Positions 1 to 6,243 of a stretch of DNA of 7,723 bases are shown in pieces. The stretch is taken from NCBI GenBank assembly GCA_005879255.1, contig VBKY01000080.1:1-7723 (forward strand), read 5' to 3'. Position 1 is the stretch's first letter, and the number at the start of each line of letters is the position of its first letter. The position numbers and the translations under genes are program-made. The notes below the pieces were generated by a model that worked only from the letters and a program-made list of their open reading frames with translations, ran no database searches and was not told where the DNA came from. The stretch comes from Deltaproteobacteria bacterium. GTDB lineage: Bacteria > Desulfobacterota_B > Binatia > UBA9968.

Positions 1-30
1 TAAGGTGCTATCACTCCGATGGTATTCATC
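1..30 (-). CDS. possible start of a further downstream gene, cut by the window edge
   Basis: An ATG at 30-28 on the minus strand opens a frame with no stop before the window edge (nine complete codons, reading M-N-T-I-G-V-I-A-P). It begins 13 bases after the stop codon of binding protein 1, and a GGTGA-type purine-rich stretch lies about four bases ahead of it, which is a plausible though closely spaced ribosome binding site. The spacing would suit a co-transcribed gene; an ABC permease, ATPase or another catabolic enzyme would fit the neighbourhood, but nine residues cannot identify it. It may also be chance. Confidence 0.3.
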
Positions 31-43
31 CGCTCACCCGCGA

Positions 44-1021
44 TTATTTCCCATACAACTTGGCGATGTATCCGCTCTTGTCGATCTCTTCGACCAAGCT
101 TGGGTCCATCACGTCTTTGGCCTGTGTGACTTTGGATTTTGGTGTCTTGACGGAATCTAACACCGCTTGAACTCCTTTGACCTCGGGCAAGGGGCGTTCG
201 CGCATGGCCGCGGCTATGCGAGGGTAGCTGTACTCTCGTCCTTTGATGCCTTCTTGCTTGAGAACCGAAAGAACAAGGTCCGTATTGGTTTTGAAGACAT
301 AGATGCCTTCGATCAGTCCTTCGACGAACTTCAAGAATAAATCGCGCCGACTTTTTAGCGCGTTCGTTGGTACCACCTGGCCGAAGCGGGCATAGTCGAG
401 CGGCATCTCCAACATGTCGACTAGAACGCGGCAGCACCCCGATTCCAAGAGCGCCGGCACATCGTAAGTTCCGAGCAGCGTGCCATCGAGTTGCCCGGCC
501 ACCATGGCGGGAAGGCGGGACGTGCCGGTGGCTTGGATGATGCGCACGTCTTTGTCGGGGTCTAGTTTAAAATGGCGCAGCAACATTCTTGTCGTGACTT
601 CGGAAGAGGAGCCGAAGCGGCTGATGGCGAGGCGTTTGCCTTTGAGGTCTTCGGCGGATTTGATTTCGTTGCGCACGACGAAGGCAAAAGGAAAACGGTT
701 GACGTAGACGCTGATCAGCTTTCCGTCTAGGACACCGGACGATACCGCATTCAACATGGCTGGAACGTCGGAGTCGGCGATGTCGAGATCGCCGCCGACC
801 ATGGCCTGGGCCATCGTGGCGCCGCTGGTGAAATAGATGAGCCGGATGTCGAGGCCGCGTTTTTTCCACAAACCGGCTCGCTCGATGGTCTTGTGAAGGT
901 TCTTGGCGACCCCGGTGCCGCTGTAGCCGACGCGGACGAGCTGCTGGGCATAAATCGAGTTTGGTCCCAGAATCACTGCGGCCACGATGGTCCCGAGAAG
1001 AATCAAGGAAATTTTGTCCAT
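44..1021 (-). CDS. ABC transporter substrate-binding protein, NMT1/THI5-like (paralogue 1)
   Basis: Predicted periplasmic solute-binding protein of 325 residues that would deliver a small organic ligand to an ABC importer. Residues 1-25 form a signal peptide: a charged start, a hydrophobic core, and a likely cleavage after S-I-Y-A before QQ. The mature protein begins with the VRVGYSGTG strand typical of SsuA/NMT1-type binding proteins, followed by the AGLWKKRGLDI helix, GGDLDIADSDVP (residues 77-87) and DLKGKRLAISRFGSSS (125-140). A vicinal cysteine pair sits at 196-197. The frame can be extended to an ATG at 1048, but the ATG at 1021 is preferred: it starts the signal peptide exactly and has GAGG eight bases upstream, whereas the extra nine codons overlap a repeat. 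It is clearly paralogous to the binding protein at 4990-4004 (about half the residues alike by eye). No permease or ATPase gene is visible. Family assignment is firm; the ligand is unknown. Confidence 0.9.
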   Translation of the reverse strand: MDKISLILLGTIVAAVILGPNSIYAQQLVRVGYSGTGVAKNLHKTIERAGLWKKRGLDIRLIYFTSGATMAQAMVGGDLDIADSDVPAMLNAVSSGVLDGKLISVYVNRFPFAFVVRNEIKSAEDLKGKRLAISRFGSSSEVTTRMLLRHFKLDPDKDVRIIQATGTSRLPAMVAGQLDGTLLGTYDVPALLESGCCRVLVDMLEMPLDYARFGQVVPTNALKSRRDLFLKFVEGLIEGIYVFKTNTDLVLSVLKQEGIKGREYSYPRIAAAMRERPLPEVKGVQAVLDSVKTPKSKVTQAKDVMDPSLVEEIDKSGYIAKLYGK

Positions 1022-1029
1022 GCGAGGTT

Positions 1030-1033
1030 CCTC
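1030..1033 (-). promoter_or_regulatory. ribosome binding site deciding the start of binding protein 1
   Basis: The minus strand reads GAGG here, eight bases before the ATG at 1021. This supports the inner start over the ATG at 1048, which lies inside a repeat element. Confidence 0.65.
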
Positions 1034-1042
1034 AACCACTGA

Positions 1043-1103
1043 TGTCATTCTGCGTCCCTTTGATATCCTCAGGATAAACTCCGCCGAAGGGCTCGGGATG
1101 ACA
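1043..1103. repeat. GTCATT-ended intergenic palindromic repeat (copy 1)
   Basis: The ends are TGTCAT (1043-1048) and ATGACA (1098-1103), exact inverted complements. Inside lies a perfect 6-bp dyad TATCCT-C-AGGATA (1064-1076), and CCCTT (1056-1060) can pair with AAGGG (1087-1091). The layout suggests a nested hairpin element of about 61 bp. The element at 6244-6310 shares the GATGACAGAT edge, so both probably belong to one dispersed family. It lies directly upstream of binding protein 1 and covers the longer alternative start codon of that gene. Confidence 0.6.
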
Positions 1104-1144
1104 GATTATTTGCATGAAACCCATTGGGGTTCTTGCGTTCTTGC

Positions 1145-1202
1145 TGTAGGGGCAGGCCCCTGTGCCTGCCTTGCTGGGCAACCACGGGGGGTTGCCCCTA
1201 CA
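1145..1202. repeat. double-hairpin repeat with 10-bp terminal inverted repeats
   Basis: The outer arms TGTAGGGGCA (1145-1154) and TGCCCCTACA (1193-1202) are perfect inverted complements. Two internal hairpins compete with them: GGCAGGC/GCCTGCC (1151-1157 with 1164-1170) and GGGCAACC/GGTTGCCC (1176-1183 with 1190-1197), each with a 6-base loop. The sequence therefore can fold either as one long stem or as two adjacent hairpins. It resembles the REP-like GTAGGGGC palindromes seen between genes in many environmental genomes. It lies in the 234-bp gap between the UbiD gene and binding protein 1 and could stabilise or end the transcript. Confidence 0.75.
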
Positions 1203-1242
1203 ATATTCCTTTCTTCATGGCGACAAGCGCCAGTGAAAAGGA

Positions 1243-1258
1243 TAACGCTCATGCGTTA
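1243..1258 (-). terminator. possible weak hairpin terminator at the end of the UbiD gene
   Basis: A perfect 6-bp dyad TAACGC-TCAT-GCGTTA spans the UbiD stop codon (1256-1258). On the minus strand it is followed by TCCTTTTC, only a partial U tract. The stem is short and AU-containing, so at best it is an inefficient terminator; it may be chance. Confidence 0.25.
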
Positions 1259-2665
1259 GGAAAAATATTTTCCGTACTTTTCGACCACTTGTTGCTTGAG
1301 CTCGGCGCTGGATCCCGAGACGAGCGGATAATCTTTCATCCATTCATAGGGCCGCGTGGCGTCGATGATGGCGCGAGTGCTGAAACCTTTTTTGTCCTTC
1401 GGTATCACCGGATCGAGCGGACCGCTCCAGGCGCGGCGGATGAAGTCTATGTCGTTCGACGGATCCGACCTCGTGCACATCGCCCACAGCACGTCGTTCA
1501 TGTCGTAGGGATCGATATCGTCATCGACCACGACGATGTAACGCCCAAGATATGCGCCGGCGCCGCACTGGGCGGCGATGACGCCGGCTTGCTTGGCGTG
1601 GCCCGGATAGCGTTGCTTGATCGACACCGCGGTAAAAAATCGCCCTTGAAAACAAGCGACGCCGCGAACATCCGGCACACCGGCTTTTTCCATATGATCC
1701 CAGATAAACGCGGAGCGCACGAGGTTGTCATCAGAGCCGCCGGGAGGACGCGAAGACGGCGCGCCAGTCAGAATCGGATTGTTGCGGTGCATCATGCGCT
1801 TCACTTTGATGATCGGTTCGGTGCGCTCGCCGCTGGCGTAATAGCCGGTCCACTCGCCGTAGGGCCCTTCGCGTCTCTGCTGATCAGGTAAGCACTCTCC
1901 CTCGATGGTTATTTCCGAAAACGCCGGAACCGGCAGACCGGTGTGCTTGCCGAGAATGACATCGATGGCCTCGCCGCGGATTCCGCCGGCATAGTCGTAC
2001 TCGGATTTTCCCCACGGCAAACTATTTGCGGCGGCCGTTAGCAGCAGCGGATCATCGCCAAAGCTGATAGCCACCGGGCAGGGACGGCCTTGATCAAAAT
2101 ATTTTTGGCGAATGATCCGGCCTTGTTTACCGGGTGAGATGTACAGCGCCAGTGTGTCCTTGTCGTGCACCATGACGCGGTAGCAGCCGAGATTGACCCA
2201 GCCCTCGTCCATATCGCGCGTGACGACCACGTGAGCCGTGCCGATGTATCGTCCGCCGTCTTCTTCATGCCAATGCGGCACCGGCAAGGAATAGAGATCG
2301 ATATCGTTGCCTTCGTAAACATTCTCGGTCACCGGCCCGGTCTTGACGACTCGCGGTGGAATGAATTGTGGATTGTTCAAGCGCTTTCGCCATGCCTGAA
2401 TGAATTGCGTACGGTCATAGTCCAGTGGTAAGTGCGTCGTCAGACATTGGCGCCTGAGCGACTGATGATGCACGCCGACGAGCACACGGTGACCGGTGGG
2501 ATAATCTTTGATCTTGTCGAAGAGAATCGCCGAATAGGGCGGATTGCGCGCGTAGACTTCCGTGACCGCGCCCATTTCGTATTTCCAGTCGACGCCTTCG
2601 ACTCGCTTCAGCTCGCCGAACTCATCGACTCTGTCCATCCAACCGCGTAGATCGTTGTACAGCAT
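1256..2665 (-). CDS. UbiD-family prenylated-FMN-dependent decarboxylase
   Basis: Reversible decarboxylase of the UbiD/Fdc family, expected to remove the carboxyl group of an aromatic or unsaturated acid in the cytoplasm using prenylated FMN made by a UbiX-type enzyme, which is not in this window. The length of 469 residues is normal. The start begins MLYNDLRGWMDRV, as in the family, with AGGAAG five bases upstream. The cofactor-site motif N-L-G-C-Y-R gives N158 and R163, matching N168 and R173 of fungal Fdc1 as remembered. E222 sits where the metal-binding Glu is expected. EGPYGE (266-271) supplies the catalytic glutamates E266 and E271. The position expected to hold the metal-binding His, in SPGK-x-GR, is Gln181. 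VVVDDDIDPYDMNDVLWAM near 378-396 is also typical. It lies between the bicupin and binding protein 1, suggesting a role in the same catabolic route. Substrate unknown; family assignment is firm. Confidence 0.95.
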   Translation of the reverse strand: MLYNDLRGWMDRVDEFGELKRVEGVDWKYEMGAVTEVYARNPPYSAILFDKIKDYPTGHRVLVGVHHQSLRRQCLTTHLPLDYDRTQFIQAWRKRLNNPQFIPPRVVKTGPVTENVYEGNDIDLYSLPVPHWHEEDGGRYIGTAHVVVTRDMDEGWVNLGCYRVMVHDKDTLALYISPGKQGRIIRQKYFDQGRPCPVAISFGDDPLLLTAAANSLPWGKSEYDYAGGIRGEAIDVILGKHTGLPVPAFSEITIEGECLPDQQRREGPYGEWTGYYASGERTEPIIKVKRMMHRNNPILTGAPSSRPPGGSDDNLVRSAFIWDHMEKAGVPDVRGVACFQGRFFTAVSIKQRYPGHAKQAGVIAAQCGAGAYLGRYIVVVDDDIDPYDMNDVLWAMCTRSDPSNDIDFIRRAWSGPLDPVIPKDKKGFSTRAIIDATRPYEWMKDYPLVSGSSAELKQQVVEKYGKYFS

Positions 2666-2690
2666 CTCAACTTCCTTTCTGAAAAACTTT

Positions 2691-2798
2691 GTTCCAATCG
2701 TTCCATTGGTTCCAGTCGTTCCAATCGTTAAGACGAGCGCTTAACTGGCACGCATTCCAATCATTTGAAACGATCGGAACATTTGGAACGTCTGAAAC
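2691..2798. repeat. 9-bp tandem repeat array in head-to-head inverted arrangement
   Basis: Four consecutive 9-bp units run forward at 2691-2726: GTTCCAATC, GTTCCATTG, GTTCCAGTC, GTTCCAATC. Four more run inverted at 2763-2798, read on the minus strand as GTTTCAGAC, GTTCCAAAT, GTTCCGATC and GTTTCAAAT. Between them lie a 6-bp stem GTTAAG/CTTAAC (2727-2732 with 2740-2745) and one more forward-like unit ATTCCAATC (2754-2762). The two halves can fold on each other into a long imperfect stem. The array fills most of the 137-bp gap between the UbiD start and the bicupin stop codon, ending four bases from the latter, so it would form the 3' end of the bicupin transcript and could act as an attenuator or RNA-stability element. 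Confidence 0.8.
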
Positions 2799-2802
2799 CG
2801 TC

Positions 2803-3906
2803 TTATATCGCCGTCTTTTTTTGATACAGCTCCGGTCGCATCTTACTCTTCAAACCGTTCTTTGCCAGCTCGGTCTCGAACGCATGGCGAATTTTCGGAT
2901 CCTCATCTTCATACTCGATCTGGTTCGGTCCCTTGCCGATGAAATGCTCGCCTTCCCCAGACCAACCGGGATAGGCCAACATACCCGGCGGATGAAAGGC
3001 GAGGAAGCGCACCGGCTCGACACTGGTATTGAAATGCTCGTGGAACCACATGGCCGGCGGCACGAACATGCTCCAGTCATGCCAATCGAAACGTTCACGT
3101 TTTTTGCCTTCCTCCCACATGAATGAAAATCCCGCGCCGTCGAGGATGACGATGTTGAATCCCGGACCGTGGCGATGCGCCTTCTTGTATGTGGCGGTGG
3201 CCCAGCCTGAAAGGTGCAGGAACATCATCGTCTTGGCAAATCTGATGCGCATGCTGTAAGCGTCCTGAGCGCGGTCGCGGCTCTGCTTGAATCCGCCCTG
3301 TTCTTCCAGAGCGTAGACGTTTTCCCTGGTGAACCACTGGCGCACGTCGGCGATGAAGTTGGTCTCGATGCCGTTAAAGCCGCGCAAAACCTTCGGCGCT
3401 TCGACGAAATAATTTTCTTCTTCGGCGAAGCGATCGAGGAACTTGTAGTCGCAATTGAAGATAAAATCGTGGTTGTTGAAAAGTTGCATGTAAAGCGGCG
3501 CCGAGGTGCAGGATATCAAGCGCGCAGGCCTTTCCATGGCATAATGCTGGTGAAAGACATTGGGCGGGACCGCGAAGACGCTGCCGGTTTGCCATTCGAA
3601 AGTCCGCTTACGGCCGTCCTCGTACCACATGGAAGTCGCCCCTTGGCCGTCGACGACCATCACCGACTCGTCGAACAACTGGCGGCGCGGCACGGTCTTC
3701 TCGCCGCGCGGGATTTCCAAAACCACGGCGTCGTTGACGACCGCGTTGGACAGATTGATGAACGCGCCGTTGGCGTTACGCGCCTTCCAGTATGCGACAG
3801 GAACTTTTCTCAGGTCTTCGACAAAAAAGCCGGTGTGAATAGGGATCCCCTGTTGCCGCTGCCAGCCCAAATACGGATTGAGTTGCCATTCCTCTGAAGC
3901 AGTCAT
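2803..3906 (-). CDS. bicupin protein (two cupin domains, possible metal-dependent oxygenase/isomerase)
   Basis: A 367-residue protein with two cupin barrels, probably cytoplasmic since no signal peptide is seen. The N-terminal cupin covers roughly residues 45-135 (turn near FDESVMVVDGQGA, then VPPNVFHQHY with H119 and H121) but has PRRQ where an H-x-H motif is expected. The C-terminal cupin, about 220-310, has a good site: A-H-R-H-G-P-G (H244, H246) and WFHEHF (H289, H291). The overall organisation resembles gentisate-dioxygenase-like bicupins and a group of proteins often labelled 'ethanolamine ammonia lyase-activating protein' in environmental genomes, a label with doubtful support. The start at 3906 is preferred over an ATG at 3948: GGAG lies eight bases ahead, and the extra 14 residues (MRCSYKSQRNGECQ) look non-conserved. 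It sits between binding protein 2 and UbiD, so a step on the same substrate is likely, but the reaction cannot be deduced. Confidence 0.85.
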   Translation of the reverse strand: MTASEEWQLNPYLGWQRQQGIPIHTGFFVEDLRKVPVAYWKARNANGAFINLSNAVVNDAVVLEIPRGEKTVPRRQLFDESVMVVDGQGATSMWYEDGRKRTFEWQTGSVFAVPPNVFHQHYAMERPARLISCTSAPLYMQLFNNHDFIFNCDYKFLDRFAEEENYFVEAPKVLRGFNGIETNFIADVRQWFTRENVYALEEQGGFKQSRDRAQDAYSMRIRFAKTMMFLHLSGWATATYKKAHRHGPGFNIVILDGAGFSFMWEEGKKRERFDWHDWSMFVPPAMWFHEHFNTSVEPVRFLAFHPPGMLAYPGWSGEGEHFIGKGPNQIEYEDEDPKIRHAFETELAKNGLKSKMRPELYQKKTAI

Positions 3907-3914
3907 CTGACATT

Positions 3915-3918
3915 CTCC
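3915..3918 (-). promoter_or_regulatory. ribosome binding site deciding the bicupin start
   Basis: The minus strand reads GGAG, eight bases ahead of the ATG at 3906. The outer ATG at 3948 lies in a palindrome and is judged not to be used. Confidence 0.65.
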
Positions 3919-3927
3919 ATTGCGTTG

Positions 3928-3982
3928 GCTCTTGTAAGAGCACCGCATGCCGTGCCCCTAGGAACCCTGCAGACTCTGTCTG
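3928..3982. promoter_or_regulatory. cluster of short dyads upstream of the bicupin gene
   Basis: Three dyads lie in the 97-bp gap between binding protein 2 and the bicupin: GCTCTT-GT-AAGAGC (3928-3941), a 16-bp palindrome with a single mismatched pair (3940-3955, GCACCGCATGCCGTGC), and CAGAC-TCT-GTCTG (3970-3982). They could be operator sites or mRNA hairpins controlling the bicupin and the genes after it. No clear -10/-35 pair was recognised, so the role is speculative. Confidence 0.3.
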
Positions 3983-4003
3983 ACCTCTTTAAAACTGCGG
4001 CAT

Positions 4004-4990
4004 TTATCTTCCATATAGCCGGTCGACGAAACCGCTCTTCTTGATTTCTTCGAGTATCGTCGTGTCGATATAATCTTTCGCTTGAGCCTGTTTGGCTTTG
4101 GGCGTGCCGATGGAGTCCAACGCCACTTGGATGCCTTTTTCCTCCGGCACCGGATATTCGATCAGTGCCTTGATGATCTTTTGATATCCGAGATCGGCGT
4201 CTTTGACGCCTTCGCGCTTGAGCAAAGCGATCGGCAGCTCGGGACGAGTCTTGTAAACGTAGATGCCTTCGATCAACGCCTGCAGGTAACGGCGCACGTG
4301 ATCTCTGCGAGCCTTGATGACGGCAGTTGGCATGGCGATACCGAAACGAGAATAATCGATGGGCAGTTCTTCCAGATTGGCCAGGTTGCTACAACAGTTC
4401 GATTCGAGCAACTTTGGCACATCGTGGGAGCCGATCAGCGCGCCGTCGAGGTGACCGCCGATCAATGCCGCCATCCGAACCGAGTCGTTCCCGCCTGATT
4501 GAATGATCGTCACATCCTTTTCCGGGTCGAGCTTCCAATAGCGCATCAAGAGCCGTGTGATGAAATCGGAGGACGAGCCGAAACGGCTGATGCCGATCTT
4601 CTTACCTTTGAGCTCGGCGGGCGACTTGATCGGACCACGCGCGATGAAGCTCAGCAGAATCTTATTCATCCACACCGCAACCATCTTCACGTCCAGCACG
4701 CCCGACGCTTTGATGTTTAGCATCGTCGGGATGTTGGAATCGGTGACATCGATATCGCCGCCGACCAGCGCCTGCGCCATGATCGAGCCGCTGTTGAAGT
4801 AAATGCTGCGCACGTCGATGCCGTGTTTGCTCCAAAGGCCGCTCTTGTCGATAACATAAGTCAAGTTCTGGGCGATGCCAGCGCCGCTGTAACCGAGGCG
4901 AAAGAGAGGCAACTGCGATTCCGCGCCATACGCGATGACGCTCCAAAGCGGTAGCGTGACTAATAGTGTTTTTGTGGTAAGCGAAATCAT
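4004..4990 (-). CDS. ABC transporter substrate-binding protein, NMT1/THI5-like (paralogue 2)
   Basis: Predicted exported solute-binding protein of 328 residues. Residues 1 to about 22 are a signal peptide (MISLTTKTLLVTLPLWSVIA, then a likely cleavage around Y-G-A/E-S). The mature domain shows FRLGYSGAG (30-38), SGLWSKHGIDVRSIYFNSG (50-68), GGDIDVTDSNIP (78-89) and LKGKKIGISRFGSSS (127-141), all shared with the paralogue at 1021-44. The vicinal cysteines recur at 199-200. The ribosome binding site is odd: the only purine-rich run, AAAGGG, ends one base before the ATG, and no alternative start codon is nearby, so translation initiation may be weak or coupled. It follows amidohydrolase B by 57 bp and precedes the bicupin by 97 bp. 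Family is firm; whether both binding proteins recognise the same ligand is unknown. Confidence 0.9.
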   Translation of the reverse strand: MISLTTKTLLVTLPLWSVIAYGAESQLPLFRLGYSGAGIAQNLTYVIDKSGLWSKHGIDVRSIYFNSGSIMAQALVGGDIDVTDSNIPTMLNIKASGVLDVKMVAVWMNKILLSFIARGPIKSPAELKGKKIGISRFGSSSDFITRLLMRYWKLDPEKDVTIIQSGGNDSVRMAALIGGHLDGALIGSHDVPKLLESNCCSNLANLEELPIDYSRFGIAMPTAVIKARRDHVRRYLQALIEGIYVYKTRPELPIALLKREGVKDADLGYQKIIKALIEYPVPEEKGIQVALDSIGTPKAKQAQAKDYIDTTILEEIKKSGFVDRLYGR

Positions 4991-5047
4991 GCCCTTTGGA
5001 AAACCACTAGGTTGATCGAATCGGAAAGACTCGAAAGGCCGTTCAAT

Positions 5048-6190
5048 TTATTCCAGCCTTCCATTCTCCCTAGCGATCTTATAAAGCTTTGCCGCATTGC
5101 CGCGCAGAATCTGCTCTTGCTCGCTGTCGCTCATACACGCTAGACACTTTTCGGCAAACGGCCGGCTCTCCGGCCAAGTGGAATTCGCCGTCGGAAAGTT
5201 GGTTGCCCAGAGAATACGATCCGTGCCGATATGGCGCGCGTTAATTCTAACCGGCTCATACCAGGCGGTCAGATAGCACTGGCGGCGAAACATCTCGGAT
5301 GGTTTCAACTCATAATTACAGTGATCCTGCTCATACTGATGATCGGCGTATTCGAGCAAGAAAGTTCCCCAACCGATGGTGCTCTCGGCGAAGACGACCT
5401 TGAGTTTTGGGAAGCGCAACAGGATACGCGAAAAAAGAATGTTGGAAAGATCGAACACGACGCTAGCGGGACGGATCACCGCTTGAAACGCCGCGGATAA
5501 TTCCAGCGCCAAGTTCGGCGCCATCGGAAACTGTAGCTGGGGCGCCGAGCCGGCATGGAAGCACAGCGGCACGTCGAGCTCTTGGCAAGTTGCCCAGACT
5601 GGATCGTAAGTAGAACTGTTAATATGGGGTAGGTTGCGCAAGTGCGTCGGTTCCGCGGGAAAAATCACGCCGCGGTGGCCGCCGGTGACGGCGCGCTTGA
5701 TTTCACCGACGGTTGCATCGACGGGCGAGAGCGGCACGATGCACTGAGGGATCAAGCGACTGTTCGTACTAGTCCACTCTTCGATGAGCCAGTCATTGTA
5801 GGCCCGCACGCAGGCGAGCTCTAAGTCGAGATCGTTAATCGCGCCAAAAATTTCGCCGGAAAATCCGGCGACGCTGGGATAGAGAACAGTGTAATCGACG
5901 CCGTCTTTGTCCATCGCCTTTATTCGCTCACCCGGGACATGGGCGGATGCATCGATGTCGTCCCACCGTGCCGGCGTTTTCGCGCGGTCAGGCATCACCG
6001 CACCGACTTGGGCGATATCTGAAAGCGGAATGGTTCGCCCGTCGACCACCCATGCGTCGGCGCCGTCAGCACCGCGTTCGATATGGGGAATGCGCTCTCC
6101 CCACGTCGATTTCGCTAGGCGCCGCGTCCACACTTCGGGATGCTCGACGACGCGATCGACGGCGCTGATGATTTTGTATTTGTCCGTCAT
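5048..6190 (-). CDS. amidohydrolase-family protein B, apparently lacking key metal ligands
   Basis: A 380-residue protein of the amidohydrolase-2 (ACMSD/LigY-like) TIM-barrel family, whose active members are metal-dependent hydrolases or decarboxylases. The fold is recognisable from GERIPHIE (31-38), the ERIKAMDKDGVDYTVLYP segment (88-105), GGHRGVIFPAE (170-180), PLCFHAG (208-214), KVVFAESTIGW (264-274) and the C-terminal ILWATNFP. Compared with neighbour A, the N-terminal D-x-H is replaced by V11-D12-R13, and the C-terminal S-D-Y-P-H by T330-N331-F-P-T334. H212 is kept. The frame is otherwise open along its full length, so it is not a decayed gene. It may be a pseudoenzyme, a partner subunit of A, or an enzyme with altered chemistry. 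No well-spaced ribosome binding site is seen (GGAG is 14 bases away). It lies 152 bp after A and 57 bp before binding protein 2. Confidence 0.9.
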   Translation of the reverse strand: MTDKYKIISAVDRVVEHPEVWTRRLAKSTWGERIPHIERGADGADAWVVDGRTIPLSDIAQVGAVMPDRAKTPARWDDIDASAHVPGERIKAMDKDGVDYTVLYPSVAGFSGEIFGAINDLDLELACVRAYNDWLIEEWTSTNSRLIPQCIVPLSPVDATVGEIKRAVTGGHRGVIFPAEPTHLRNLPHINSSTYDPVWATCQELDVPLCFHAGSAPQLQFPMAPNLALELSAAFQAVIRPASVVFDLSNILFSRILLRFPKLKVVFAESTIGWGTFLLEYADHQYEQDHCNYELKPSEMFRRQCYLTAWYEPVRINARHIGTDRILWATNFPTANSTWPESRPFAEKCLACMSDSEQEQILRGNAAKLYKIARENGRLE

Positions 6191-6243
6191 TAGGCGATCA
6201 GTCGCTCCGATTGCGGGAATTTGTGCTAGCTGACTAACGATGC

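Noticed and set aside
1022..1048. Longer N-terminus for binding protein 1 starting at 1048
   Set aside because: It would put nine polar residues before the signal peptide, overlaps a repeat edge, and the inner ATG has a better-placed GAGG.
1124..1891. Open frame of 255 codons on the plus strand
   Set aside because: It runs antisense to the UbiD gene and through the double-hairpin repeat. The composition is Arg/Ala/His-rich as expected for a shadow frame, and no domain is recognisable.
2691..2798. CRISPR-like array
   Set aside because: Units are 9 bp and directly adjacent with no spacers, and the second half is inverted; no cas gene is present.
2689..3126. Plus-strand frame whose start encodes repeated F-Q-S units
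   Set aside because: The repetitive peptide is simply the 9-bp tandem repeat read in frame; the rest is antisense to the bicupin.
3214..3897. Open frame of 227 codons on the plus strand
   Set aside because: It lies entirely antisense to the bicupin gene, which has clear cupin motifs; the plus-strand peptide shows no motif.
3907..3948. Longer N-terminus for the bicupin starting at 3948
   Set aside because: The start codon lies in the centre of a palindrome, and GGAG is ideally placed for the ATG at 3906.
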